Of a stretch of DNA of 64,000 nt, positions 33,470 through 42,323 are shown piece after piece (position 1 is the stretch's first letter; every line of letters starts with the position of its first letter). The notes under the pieces were generated by a model. It ran no database searches. It was not told the DNA's origin and was given only the letters and a program-made list of their open reading frames with translations. The DNA is taken from NCBI GenBank assembly GCA_014762645.1, contig JABURP010000071.1, positions 1 through 64,000 on the forward strand, read 5' to 3'. Both the position numbers and the translations under genes were made by a program. Source of the DNA: Crocinitomicaceae bacterium. Lineage in GTDB: Bacteria; Bacteroidota; Bacteroidia; Flavobacteriales_D; Crocinitomicaceae.

Positions 33470-33512
33470 ATTTTATCAACGTAATTATCAATTAAATAGC
33501 TGCACAAGTAAG

Positions 33513-35258
33513 TCAATTTGAGGTGAGGAAATCTTCAAGTTGTTCAACTTTTTGCATAGGGGCAGAGCAAAAAGATGAAGTACACATAAATAACGTTCCT
33601 GAGGGCATGCCGCTATAAAGCAGTTCCTGCTCTTTTGAAAATTTACCAATAACGGCGCGTTCAAACACAATGTACGGGTTGGGGTAATTGAGTAGCGTGC
33701 GGTAAAATTCCTGTGCACGTTTTTCATCCGAACCATCTGTTATATACACAGCGTGGAAAGGTTCCTGTTCTAACTCAACCTTTGCGCGCAGTAATAATGG
33801 TAGATAACCCACCTTTTCAGCAAGGCTCTTTTTATCGATTTTTTGGTATAAATCCTGCGCATAGTTTATTAGGTCATCATCACCAGATAGGTGCCCTAAC
33901 AGATTAAATGTGAGTACGGCGTTGAGATTATCAAGCGGCACAATTGGAGCGGGGATGGGAAGGTCACTACTGGTAGCCAGCAAACCTTGTTTACTGTCAA
34001 AGATCCGAATCATATTATGCGCAAGTGCTTTGGTCATTTCAAGATATTCCTCTGACCCCGTTAGCTGACTCCACAACATTAATAAATGTAGGAACTGACG
34101 ATTTCCTTCAAGGGAGAGAATTTCCCGATCACCCCTCCAATAGACACCATTGGTCTGTTCCACATTTTCATCTATATGGCTGATCATTGCCTGTACTTTA
34201 CCCAGATATTTTTCATCCCCAGTGGCTGCCCACAGATAGAGAAGTGCCTTTCCCATCATAGCGTTTTCTTTCAGATAACAGTGTTCATCCACCGAGGGTG
34301 TTCCCTGTTTCAAACGCTCTTGTTCCGTTGAATTATAATATTCTTCCGAATCCTGACCTTCTATTACATCTGCATTTTGGCTGTTGTAAAATAAGGGGCT
34401 ATCACTGCCTAAAAATCGTTCACAGTAATTGTAAATTTCAATGGCTGTCTGGGTGGCTTTTTGGTCACCTGTATAGCTTCCATACTTTGCATAAGCCTGA
34501 ATATAATTGGCCTGTATTCTAAGTAGTTTTTCATAATGTTGGTTTTTCCAGCTCTTTTTTGCTGAATATTGATAAACACCACTCCATACAGGGTCTACCA
34601 ATAGATATGACTGTTCAATGGTAAAATCGGTCCATTTTTTTAAACTGTCATTTTCATTATAATAAGCAAGGCCATGAAATATTCCAGGAGGATGCAGGTA
34701 TTTATGATTCCAGGGATATCCACCTTTTTCATGATCTATTCTTTTCAAAAAGAAGGTAAAAAGTTCCTGATTTGATGCGTTGAGATTGGAAGATGCAACA
34801 CGATCACTCTTTATTGGTTCAGGATTGGCTACGGTTTCTTTAAGCTTCTTGAGGAATTTTGTCTTTTCCTGATAACCTTTGAGTTTTAATACCTCTTCTT
34901 TATTGCTGTTGAACACAATGATGGCCGGCCATCCCCAAGTACGATACAAACTATAAAGGTCTGGTCTTGAATCCTGATCTTCACGGGTGAGAACAAAATG
35001 TTCGTTGAGATATTCCTGTACTTCAGTATCTGCGTATGTTTTTTCATCCATGACATGGCACCAGTGACACCAATTGGCACCAACTTCTAATAACACCAGT
35101 TTATCAGTTGATGCCGCATGTTCAAATGCGCTTTCATCAAATGATTTCCAATTAATTTCAGCTTTATCGGAAGCTTTTGGCGTTTCTTTCTCTGAATTTG
35201 ATGAAGATTCACAGGACAATATTGTCACAAGGAGACATATATAGAAGATGCGATACAT
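33513..35258 (-). CDS. DUF255 thioredoxin-like lipoprotein (SPATA20/YyaL type)
   Basis: This 581-residue protein has a lipoprotein leader (MYRIFYICLLVTILSC, Cys at residue 16). A thioredoxin-like domain follows (about 35-150) with ANWCHWCHVMDEKTY, a CxxC of sequence CHWC, and the cis-Pro region WGWPAIIVF. The remaining 400 residues form an (alpha/alpha)6-barrel-like region with WRGDREIL and SAPMQ ends. Most family members are cytoplasmic, so the lipobox suggests an envelope-located variant. A periplasmic disulphide or thiol function fits, but no substrate is known. Confidence 0.85.
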   Translation of the reverse strand: MYRIFYICLLVTILSCESSSNSEKETPKASDKAEINWKSFDESAFEHAASTDKLVLLEVGANWCHWCHVMDEKTYADTEVQEYLNEHFVLTREDQDSRPDLYSLYRTWGWPAIIVFNSNKEEVLKLKGYQEKTKFLKKLKETVANPEPIKSDRVASSNLNASNQELFTFFLKRIDHEKGGYPWNHKYLHPPGIFHGLAYYNENDSLKKWTDFTIEQSYLLVDPVWSGVYQYSAKKSWKNQHYEKLLRIQANYIQAYAKYGSYTGDQKATQTAIEIYNYCERFLGSDSPLFYNSQNADVIEGQDSEEYYNSTEQERLKQGTPSVDEHCYLKENAMMGKALLYLWAATGDEKYLGKVQAMISHIDENVEQTNGVYWRGDREILSLEGNRQFLHLLMLWSQLTGSEEYLEMTKALAHNMIRIFDSKQGLLATSSDLPIPAPIVPLDNLNAVLTFNLLGHLSGDDDLINYAQDLYQKIDKKSLAEKVGYLPLLLRAKVELEQEPFHAVYITDGSDEKRAQEFYRTLLNYPNPYIVFERAVIGKFSKEQELLYSGMPSGTLFMCTSSFCSAPMQKVEQLEDFLTSN

Positions 35259-35306
35259 ATCCTCAAGATAACAAATTAAAACCGGGAAAGTTGGTTCAGG
35301 TTCGAA

Positions 35307-36047
35307 TCAAATATCTGCTTGAGCAGGAATGTGCCAGCCAATTCTGAACCCTATGATAGGTGTGGCATAACCGTATTTATGACCGTCTCTTAATTCCCAA
35401 TTCATCAGGTTCCACCAGGGCATTAACTGCCCACCTTCGGGTCTTTCGGTATTGCTAATTACATTGTTTCTTCGGAGGCTAAGTCCGGTATAGAAATCAA
35501 TCAGGAGTCTTTCTCCTTTTAAGAATTGCCATCCTACTTTAATGTTGAAGTGTGTAGAAAAGCGGTGATAGAGCATGTTTTGTTCAACGAAATAGGCAAA
35601 ATTACCCATCCCGTCTCCTTCCATACCGAAAATAGAGTTGTCATTTATTATCAGGTGACGCATGGAGAGTTCAGTGGAAACATAAACCCAGGGTTTTCTA
35701 AACCCCCAGAATCTACTTTCAAAACGAACGCGATAACCGTTCATCCAGTTGAATTGTTCTTCCATGTCACCTACCAAAAACTGAAAGAAGGAAGGAATTA
35801 CTGCTGCACCAAACTGAAAGCTGGTTAATGGATTCATTTTGACTTCATGATCTATTCCAAATGTGGGTACAATTGAGAAGATATCAAATGGAGTGAACTT
35901 CCAGTTTTTTTCCATGCGCCAGTAGGGAACATGTTCTTTGAAGGCATTATATTCCAATGAATCTTCCGGGTTGGAAGATGAATAATCCTCCTGTGCATAA
36001 GTAACACAGGAGGATGATAGTATAATGATATACAAAAACCTTTTCAC
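35307..36047 (-). CDS. Outer-membrane-type protein in an LVIVD operon, function unknown
   Basis: This 246-residue protein starts at a GTG (36047) and has a signal peptide (MKRFLYIIILSSSCVTYAQ). The mature part has alternating strands with a C-terminal ATPIIGFRIGWHIPAQADI. Motifs such as RFESRFWGFRKPWVYVSTELSM and HFNIKVGWQFLKGERLLIDFYTG suggest a small beta barrel. It is the last gene of an operon with two LVIVD lipoproteins (6-nt gap), so it may anchor or work with them in the outer membrane. Confidence 0.7.
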   Translation of the reverse strand: MKRFLYIIILSSSCVTYAQEDYSSSNPEDSLEYNAFKEHVPYWRMEKNWKFTPFDIFSIVPTFGIDHEVKMNPLTSFQFGAAVIPSFFQFLVGDMEEQFNWMNGYRVRFESRFWGFRKPWVYVSTELSMRHLIINDNSIFGMEGDGMGNFAYFVEQNMLYHRFSTHFNIKVGWQFLKGERLLIDFYTGLSLRRNNVISNTERPEGGQLMPWWNLMNWELRDGHKYGYATPIIGFRIGWHIPAQADI

Positions 36048-36053
36048 TGCAAC

Positions 36054-36857
36054 TTATTGCACAGGGATAAATGACTTTTGTATAAGTTGAGTTGGATTTG
36101 ATGCATCAAACTGATACACACCCATTCGGGACAATACGATAAGGTTATCTGTTCCGTCTGCAATAACGTCAAGTGGTTCAAGATTCACATCTGACATTAC
36201 CATATCAGGATTGGATGGATTACTGATATTAAAAGCTTTAAGCCCATCCATTCCGTCACAAACGTAAACGATATTCGGATCAACTTCTGATAATCCCAAA
36301 CCGTACGGGTTGCCCAGTTCAACTTCACCAATCAAAGTTGGCATGTTGATGTTGGAGATATCAATTACGTCCAATTGACTCAATACACCTCCGCATTCTG
36401 TGCCTCCCCGTAGTGTGGCCAGAGCAAGGTTATCATTTGCCACAACCGGATCACAACTGGTAACGTGTTCAAATTGTGATAATTCTTGCGGATTTCGTGG
36501 ATCGGAGATGTCATAAATATGTACACCATCTGTTGAACCGATAAACAACCTTCCGTTTTGATGGAACACTGTTTCCATTCCTACGCCCATATCAATTGTC
36601 TCAGTAAGTTGAGGATTGTCTGGTGAAGTAAGGTTAAAGATGTTCAGTGTTCGATAGTCAATTGTATATAAATAATCGCCTACAATGGTAAATTGTGCCA
36701 ATGATCCACCAACACCATTACCCACCTGTTCTTTGGTTTGGTTTGGTGTCTGATCTTCATTTTTGCTTGTTGTGACTTCTTCTTTTTCACAACTTGCCAG
36801 AGTCCCCAATACGAATGCTCCAGCAATAAATAATCTTAACTTTTTCATAGTTCTCAT
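36054..36857 (-). CDS. LVIVD-repeat lipoprotein (second of two)
   Basis: This 267-residue protein has a lipoprotein leader (MKKLRLFIAGAFVLGTLASC, from the internal ATG at 36848). It is followed by LVIVD-type propeller repeats with the motif 'hxIxDISxPxxP': LNIFNLTSPDNPQL, VHIYDISDPRNPQEL, LDVIDISNINMPTLI, LKAFNISNPSNPDMV. The repeats are expected to form a surface- or periplasm-exposed beta-propeller. ATG at 36857 or 36848 are both possible starts. It follows the first LVIVD gene after 3 nt. Confidence 0.82.
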   Translation of the reverse strand: MRTMKKLRLFIAGAFVLGTLASCEKEEVTTSKNEDQTPNQTKEQVGNGVGGSLAQFTIVGDYLYTIDYRTLNIFNLTSPDNPQLTETIDMGVGMETVFHQNGRLFIGSTDGVHIYDISDPRNPQELSQFEHVTSCDPVVANDNLALATLRGGTECGGVLSQLDVIDISNINMPTLIGEVELGNPYGLGLSEVDPNIVYVCDGMDGLKAFNISNPSNPDMVMSDVNLEPLDVIADGTDNLIVLSRMGVYQFDASNPTQLIQKSFIPVQ

Positions 36858-36860
36858 TTT

Positions 36861-37373
36861 TTATCTGAAACATTTAGGGTTTTCTAACTTGGTTTTTTCC
36901 CAGCCAACTACTGTTCCTTTGTCCGGGTCTACGCATTCAAAGGCGCCAAATTCATCCGGGAACTGTTGAATTGGAAATACATTTTCTATTCTGTTACTGT
37001 AAGTCGGAGCAGCAGGATTGGTAATATCAATGATCACCATATCTGTAATATTATCTGCGTAGACTTTGTTTTCACGAACAGAGAAATCCATGTTTCCCGG
37101 AATTCCAATAAAAGAAAGCTCAACGGGATTTGAATTGTCCGTGTTGTCGTAGATGTGAATACCTTTAGATTGATCGTTGATCATTAAAAGGTTTTCGTAG
37201 ACGTATATACGTCCTGGGTTTTCAAGTGGTTCGGATGCTTTAATATCCACCGTTTGGTTGTCAGATTCTGATGCGTAGATGGGTTTCCATCCATCCACAA
37301 TCTCTGTCTTGTCATTACAAGACATCATCACCAAACCGGTCAAAAGCAAAACGAAGAAGGGTGCTTTTTTCAT
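36861..37373 (-). CDS. LVIVD-repeat lipoprotein (first of two, short)
   Basis: This 170-residue protein has a lipoprotein leader ending VMMSC (Cys at residue 19) and fewer LVIVD repeats: GIHIYDNTDNSNPVEL and DMVIIDITNPAAPTYS. It ends KLENPKCFR with a late Cys. Because it has only two clear repeats it cannot form a whole propeller alone and may pair with the next protein. It is the first gene of the operon, and a GTTCTC/GAGAAC inverted repeat lies about 20 nt upstream at 37392-37411. Confidence 0.78.
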   Translation of the reverse strand: MKKAPFFVLLLTGLVMMSCNDKTEIVDGWKPIYASESDNQTVDIKASEPLENPGRIYVYENLLMINDQSKGIHIYDNTDNSNPVELSFIGIPGNMDFSVRENKVYADNITDMVIIDITNPAAPTYSNRIENVFPIQQFPDEFGAFECVDPDKGTVVGWEKTKLENPKCFR

Positions 37374-37391
37374 AAGTGATTTATTTGTTGT

Positions 37392-37411
37392 GTTCTCCTT
37401 TCTTAGAGAAC
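37392..37411. promoter_or_regulatory. Inverted repeat upstream of the LVIVD operon (possible operator)
   Basis: GTTCTC (37392-37397) and GAGAAC (37406-37411) are perfect complements with an 8-nt spacer, lying 19 nt before the first start codon. There is no T run. It could be a regulatory protein site or a leader hairpin. Confidence 0.3.
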
Positions 37412-37594
37412 GGGTGAAACAATTTTTTGTGTTCTTAACTAACGGACACTTGAGTTAAAAAGTGTGGTAACCGATAGATTTTAACATTTTTTTCGTGGGG
37501 TAACCAATTTGTTTTTACTCAACGGGTCTATAATAAGACAAGTTGATAGACAAAAAGTTACACCCCTGAATAGACACAAAAATTGTACCGAAAA

Positions 37595-38659
37595 CTACAA
37601 GGTGTCTGGAACTCCAAGTATGAACTGAACAGGAATGGTATAACGCAAGTCAATAGGTTTGCCATCCCGTTTTCCCGGCTCCCATTTTGGCATCTCCGAG
37701 ACCACGCGTTTGGCTTCTTTATCCAGCTCCCTATCAACAGATTTTACCACTATGGTGTTCATGATATCACCCGTTTTGGAAATGGTAAATGAAACGTAGA
37801 CGGTTCCTTCAACTTTTCTGTACTGTGCACCTAGAGGATAGTTCATGTTTTTCCATAAGTATTCCTGCAGGGCAGACTCTCCCCCTGGGAAACCGGGTTG
37901 TTCATCTATGCGGCCGTTTTTCAGATCATTTTTATCCTGAATGGATTTTAGAAGTTGGTCATCCGGTTGATACGTCTTGGCCTGTTGATTGTCTTTCTTT
38001 TCTGATTCTGTAATATCATTGACTGAGACGGAGTCTGCACCAAAAACAGCATTTTCAAATTCGCTTGTTACGCCAATATCATCTCCTTCATTGTTTATAA
38101 CTACATTATTGCTGTTGCTTACATGATTGCCGGATTGCTCTTCGACAACTTCAGAATCAGGTGATTCATCCACACAGGTATCCAGAATTAGTTCAAAGCC
38201 AAAAGGATGAAATTCATCTGGCTGGATGTCAGACTGGACTTCACGTGTGGAGCGATAATCCTCATACGATTGGCAGCAGTTATCTGGTAAGGCAGCATGA
38301 TCTTCAACTGCATCACTATTTATTCTGGATTCGTAGATCTTTGTGCAGTCCCTGCAATCTTCTTCACTGTTTACCATTGTCCATGCATACCAGCTTCCAA
38401 ATAGTGCACCAGCTATGAGTATACTTACGGAGGCACGCATTAACCATCTTCTCAATTTCCAGGCGCCGTATGCACTTGCAGCAGCAGTTTTAACGCCCAT
38501 TCTTCTGATTGCACCAACCACTGCTTGTTGGGCATTGACCTTTTGTTTTAACTGCTCATTTGTGTTCATGTGCGATTCAAATTCCACTTTTTCCTCTGCT
38601 GACATTTGATTGAGCAAATACTTTTCTATCTGTTCTACCTGTTCTAATTCTGCTCTCAT
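37595..38659 (-). CDS. Anti-sigma-like membrane protein fused to a TonB C-terminal domain
   Basis: This 354-residue protein has an N-terminal cytoplasmic helical region (about 1-70) beginning EQVEQIEKYLLNQMSAEEK, which resembles anti-sigma N-termini, then one membrane helix (about 72-93). The periplasmic region is Cys-rich (CRDC, NCCQSYED) and acidic. The C-terminus is TonB-like (about 265-354): GFPGGESALQEYLWKNMNYP, then GTVYVSFTISKTGDI and PVQFILG. Its start overlaps the stop of the ECF sigma gene by ATGA. The fusion could link TonB contact at the outer membrane to sigma-factor release; this is inference. Confidence 0.82.
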   Translation of the reverse strand: MRAELEQVEQIEKYLLNQMSAEEKVEFESHMNTNEQLKQKVNAQQAVVGAIRRMGVKTAAASAYGAWKLRRWLMRASVSILIAGALFGSWYAWTMVNSEEDCRDCTKIYESRINSDAVEDHAALPDNCCQSYEDYRSTREVQSDIQPDEFHPFGFELILDTCVDESPDSEVVEEQSGNHVSNSNNVVINNEGDDIGVTSEFENAVFGADSVSVNDITESEKKDNQQAKTYQPDDQLLKSIQDKNDLKNGRIDEQPGFPGGESALQEYLWKNMNYPLGAQYRKVEGTVYVSFTISKTGDIMNTIVVKSVDRELDKEAKRVVSEMPKWEPGKRDGKPIDLRYTIPVQFILGVPDTL

Positions 38660-39237
38660 GACATTTCAGTATTTGAGCCTGCTTGTGAAGCAGACAGGTG
38701 AGACATTTCCAGGGCCATTTGACGTGCGCTTTCCATGCACTTGTACTTTTGCACCTTGGCTGATTTTACAGTTTTATAACCGATTTTTTTGGCAATATTT
38801 TCCATGGAGAAGGATTTGAAATAGAACATCTCCAGAATCTTTTTACATTTTTCTCCCAGTTTTTGGAGGACGTCCTCAATTATTTTGAACTTTTCTTCTT
38901 TCTCCATTTGCTCTTCTATTTCATCTTTAAACTCAAGGCGCCCCAAACCACTGTCATCTCCGGTTCGGACTTTCTTTTTTCGCAGCTCATTGCTCCATAA
39001 TAGCTTGCAGGTATTGATAAGGAACCCGTCAATCTTAATGGGAGAATCCGCAGACATGTTTTGCACTTTTTGATAGAGGATGACGAGTGCGTCCTGAAAT
39101 ATGTCCAACGCTTCTTCTTTTGAACCGGAATTGATGAGAATGTGTTTTTCCACTTTGGGATAATATTTATACAGACGCCGAAAAGCTTTGTCCTGCTTGT
39201 CGTGTTGTAAAAAATGGATGATCTTACTTTCGTTCAT
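38656..39237 (-). CDS. ECF-type RNA polymerase sigma factor
   Basis: This 193-residue protein has region 2 (about 10-85: FRRLYKYYPKVEKHI, ALDIFQDALVILYQK) and region 4 (about 118-175: QKLGEKCKKILEMFYFKSFSMENIAKKIGYKTVKSAKVQKYKCMESAR), connected by a charged linker. It has the usual ECF size. It recruits RNA polymerase to a small regulon when released from its partner. The next gene, overlapping by 4 nt, is the anti-sigma/TonB fusion, a typical arrangement for Bacteroidota surface signalling. Confidence 0.92.
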   Translation of the reverse strand: MNESKIIHFLQHDKQDKAFRRLYKYYPKVEKHILINSGSKEEALDIFQDALVILYQKVQNMSADSPIKIDGFLINTCKLLWSNELRKKKVRTGDDSGLGRLEFKDEIEEQMEKEEKFKIIEDVLQKLGEKCKKILEMFYFKSFSMENIAKKIGYKTVKSAKVQKYKCMESARQMALEMSHLSASQAGSNTEMS

Positions 39238-39340
39238 TTTGAGTTACTTTTCTAAAGATGTAGAAGGACTGAAAAGGTAACCAAAATTTATGGGGGAATT
39301 TTTAAAGGGTTGTTTGCAGGTGCGGGTTGACAGCTTTTTT

Positions 39341-39367
39341 CTGCCCCGCGGTAAGCGGAAAGGGCAG
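39341..39367. repeat. Hairpin between the sigma-factor gene and the hypothetical membrane protein gene
   Basis: CTGCCCCGC (39341-39349) and GCG-GAAA-GGGCAG (39355-39367) form a stem with an internal bulge and a 5-nt loop. It lies just 3' of the 438-residue gene on the minus strand and lacks a T run after it on that strand. Possibly a rho-assisted or pausing hairpin. Confidence 0.35.
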
Positions 39368-39387
39368 CCTACTTAATTCAATAAAAG

Positions 39388-40704
39388 TCAGGATGCTATA
39401 TTTAGACCGAGCTTTTTCTTTTTCCACCAAAGTAACCGTAGGTGTGAAATAGCCATGGCGGCAAAGGCAGGGATGAAAATAAAGGTCCATAATAAGTGAA
39501 TACTGCCAAAAAGGAAGATACAAAGTAATGCAGATATCAGATAGAGTAGAGCGCCAACGATAATGGAAAATCTGAAATTTGAAACTTTTATTTGTTCGTG
39601 CTGCATATACACATTGTGCATGAGTGATTCAGCTTTAAGGAATGCACTGGCTTGCACGGGTGTACGAAGGTCGCCTTGATGTCGCATTAACCGCTGAAAT
39701 TTCAGCGGATCCATAAACACATTTTTCATGTCTTTTTTCTGAAAAAGATGGCTGGGCAAAGAGACATACCTCTTTTCCAGTTCTTTGGCTTTTTCCAGGG
39801 CTTGAATAGCTGCGTCAATTTTATCCTGGCGTTTTGGTTTGGTTTTACCGTAGAAAGCCTGACAAAATTCCTCATAACCAACTGTTTTGGCATCAATACG
39901 ATTCAGGCCCAGTATGGAGCGCCAGAGCGTTCGCCCGTAAAAGAGCAAGGCGGCTTCCAGAATTACGGGGCGATAAGGCGCAAGGTCAGTCATGCGGTCA
40001 ACGGTTAACCAGGCTTTGTGAAGCTCATTCCAATTGAGCCAATGATTGTCGTAAGTATTGTCGACCACATCATGCATGTGGTCCACTTCTTTTTTAATTT
40101 CTTGTAGGGTTGATTTATCAATTCCTGCCTGACTTGCTAAATCTTTTAAAGTTTCGTTAGGGGTGTATTGTATATCATACTGGCCTTTTTCCTGAAGAAA
40201 TACCATTTCGTTGACGAAGGGGCCAATAATATCCTGAATAAAGTAGTCGTAGTATAATTCATCTGGACGAATACCCAGGTCAACCTGAAGGGAGGTGAGT
40301 ATTGTACTGGTAGGTTTGAACAGTTGTATGTATTGTATTTTTCTGAACTTTTTGGGTGTCCATACATTTTGATGTTCGAAGAGGTAAGCCTTTAAGTAAT
40401 CGGCATTGTAGGGATCAAGATTGATGGCTTTTTCAATAAAATGAAGACACAATTCGCGGTAGGATTTTTCATGAGTGGACCGAAGATCAGAGTCATCCTG
40501 GATATGATCAAAAATGAAAAAGTAAAAGGTGGCCTGTTCTTTACGGAGTTCCCATAAACTCGGATCAAAACCCAGTTCAATTGTTAATTCATGCAGAAGC
40601 TGTTTCCTTTCCTGTTCATTTTTATAGCCGGGGTGAAGGTCTTTTGTTTGCTTAAACTGAATAACCTGTTCCAGATATTCTTCTATGTGCGTTGCTGTAT
40701 CCAA
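39388..40704 (-). CDS. Hypothetical protein with two C-terminal membrane helices
   Basis: This 438-residue protein has a large N-terminal helical cytoplasmic part (about 1-375, rich in Lys, Gln, Leu and Tyr) followed by two membrane helices (about 383-403 and 405-425, ALLYLISALLCIFLFG and WTFIFIPAFAAMAIS) and a basic tail. The start appears to be TTG at 40704. I recognise no domain. TPR-like spacing (LDPYNADYLKAYLFEH) is visible near residue 95, but it is not enough for a family call. Confidence 0.55.
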   Translation of the reverse strand: MDTATHIEEYLEQVIQFKQTKDLHPGYKNEQERKQLLHELTIELGFDPSLWELRKEQATFYFFIFDHIQDDSDLRSTHEKSYRELCLHFIEKAINLDPYNADYLKAYLFEHQNVWTPKKFRKIQYIQLFKPTSTILTSLQVDLGIRPDELYYDYFIQDIIGPFVNEMVFLQEKGQYDIQYTPNETLKDLASQAGIDKSTLQEIKKEVDHMHDVVDNTYDNHWLNWNELHKAWLTVDRMTDLAPYRPVILEAALLFYGRTLWRSILGLNRIDAKTVGYEEFCQAFYGKTKPKRQDKIDAAIQALEKAKELEKRYVSLPSHLFQKKDMKNVFMDPLKFQRLMRHQGDLRTPVQASAFLKAESLMHNVYMQHEQIKVSNFRFSIIVGALLYLISALLCIFLFGSIHLLWTFIFIPAFAAMAISHLRLLWWKKKKLGLNIAS

Positions 40705-40806
40705 GGCGTCAAAAACGAATTTGGAAGATAGTATTTTTCCTGAAGATGGAGGTTTTGTCGGCCATAAGAATAGAGTTCCTTTTCTGCCTCATCTTCAAAA
40801 TGTTGT

Positions 40807-40814
40807 TAGCTTTG
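40807..40814 (+). promoter_or_regulatory. Bacteroidota-type -7 box (TAGCTTTG) before the glutathione peroxidase gene
   Basis: It fits TAnnTTTG and ends 19 nt before the ATG at 40834. No matching -33 box is obvious. Confidence 0.45.
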
Positions 40815-40833
40815 TAGTATCCAATTCTGAACT

Positions 40834-41379
40834 ATGAAAAATTTGATTTTAATCCTCTCACTGACTCTTACAACAATGACTATGTCACAGAAAAGCATTC
40901 ACAATTTTGTATTTAAGACAATTGATGGAGAACAAAAATCATTTAAAGATTTTAAAGGAAAGAAGTTGTTAATTTTTAACGGTGCTTCAAAGTGCGGATT
41001 TACTCCACAATACGAGGAGCTTCAAAAATTGCATTCACAATACGGAGCCAAACTAGAAGTTATCGGTTTTCCAGCCAATAACTTTGGATCGCAGGAGCCC
41101 GGGACAGATGACGAAATTGCAGCTTTTTGCAAGAAAAATTACGGTGTTACCTTTACCATGGCATCAAAAGTATCCGTAAAAGGAGATGATATTGACCCGA
41201 TATTTGAATGGCTGTGCTCACAGGAAAACAAGAGCTTTACGGGCCCTATTAAATGGAATTTTGAGAAATTCTTTTTGGATGAGAATGGACTGTTGGTAGA
41301 ACGATTTCGAAGTGATATTAGTCCATTGTCCAAATCTATTACCAAACTCATTTACAAGAAGGCAAAAAAGTCTTACTGA
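40834..41379 (+). CDS. Exported glutathione peroxidase-family protein
   Basis: This 181-residue protein has a signal peptide (MKNLILILSLTLTTMTMSQ) and then the peroxidase core. The catalytic Cys is in NGASKCGFTPQYEEL, Gln in FPANNFGSQEPG, and Trp-Asn in IKWNFEKFFLDENG, so the full Cys/Gln/Trp/Asn tetrad is present. It is a Cys-type enzyme, probably using thioredoxin-like reductants. The signal peptide places it in the periplasm, where it could reduce lipid or organic peroxides. The 3' end overlaps the convergent EI24 gene by 7 nt. Confidence 0.9.
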   Translation: MKNLILILSLTLTTMTMSQKSIHNFVFKTIDGEQKSFKDFKGKKLLIFNGASKCGFTPQYEELQKLHSQYGAKLEVIGFPANNFGSQEPGTDDEIAAFCKKNYGVTFTMASKVSVKGDDIDPIFEWLCSQENKSFTGPIKWNFEKFFLDENGLLVERFRSDISPLSKSITKLIYKKAKKSY

Positions 41380-42125
41380 GAAGGTTTTTCATCTAATTTC
41401 TTAATGGTATCAATTGTAGCGGCTGCTGTAGAAAGCGGCAAGGCAATACAAATACCAATTACCGGAATAAATAGTAGCAGGATAAAAATGAATCCATTGC
41501 CTGCTGCCACACCTTTGTGTTTTCTTACAAACTTTACTGAACCGGAATAATTTCTGTACCGTTCAAGTGTGTAATCCATATTTCCAAACCCGGCGTAGTA
41601 CGATTGAATGTAAAAAATCAACACGGTTGAGACGATATTTACCACTGGTATTAAGCCAAGAATCAGAAGCGGGATTGTCGTTAGAATTTCCAGCACCAAA
41701 TTTCGGACATTGATGCGTGTTGCACGAACAATGGCGGCAATATACTCAGTCATAGAGTCAGTTGGATTGAGTTTTCTACCTGTCAGGTGCATTTCAATTT
41801 TTTCAGATACAGGTGTCATAAACGGAGCAGCAAGTGCCATTACTGCGTGTTTGAATACCATGAGTCCGATTAATATGACAAGGATTCCACCTAAAACTCC
41901 TCCTAAACCTTCAATAAATCCTGATAAGAAATCCCAGGGCCATATATCGGCCACCCATTCACCAATTTTTCGGGCAGATATATACGCCAGAAAAATGACC
42001 ACTGCACCGAGCAATAAGCCAATTAAGATCGGGACAAAAACATATTTCCACAAGCCTAATTCATTAAACAATTTTAAGGCTTGAGAATAAGAACGAACCG
42101 CTGACGAAAAATCTTTCCAGAACAT
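41373..42125 (-). CDS. EI24/CysZ-like membrane protein
   Basis: This 250-residue integral membrane protein has four to six helices (about 22-50, 75-98, 145-180, 215-240) with SYYAGFGNMDYTLERY, which resembles the CysZ/EI24 family signature. E. coli CysZ mediates sulphate uptake, and other members' substrates are unknown. It is convergent with the peroxidase gene with 7 nt overlap, and divergent from gldM. Confidence 0.8.
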   Translation of the reverse strand: MFWKDFSSAVRSYSQALKLFNELGLWKYVFVPILIGLLLGAVVIFLAYISARKIGEWVADIWPWDFLSGFIEGLGGVLGGILVILIGLMVFKHAVMALAAPFMTPVSEKIEMHLTGRKLNPTDSMTEYIAAIVRATRINVRNLVLEILTTIPLLILGLIPVVNIVSTVLIFYIQSYYAGFGNMDYTLERYRNYSGSVKFVRKHKGVAAGNGFIFILLLFIPVIGICIALPLSTAAATIDTIKKLDEKPSQ

Positions 42126-42323
42126 ACTCTAAGGTACCTAAAAAATTCAAGTGGAGTTGAGAATAATTAGTGGATTCTCATTCAAAACATGTCCGGGTCA
42201 AGAAGATTGTACTCCAATCAGCAACTTCCACATTGCCTGTAAAACAAGGGCTTTCAGTTTATTCTGTTACTATTTCTTCAAACTGGTATTGCCTTTATAG
42301 CAAGTAAAATTAAAACAAAGATT

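Noticed and set aside
36054-37373. The two LVIVD genes as one gene split by a frameshift
   Set aside because: Each has its own hydrophobic leader and lipobox Cys, and a stop plus new start are separated by normal spacing, so two genes are more likely.
39341-39367. A standard rho-independent terminator after the 438-residue gene
   Set aside because: The hairpin is good, but on the minus strand it is followed by A residues rather than T, so I list it only as a hairpin.
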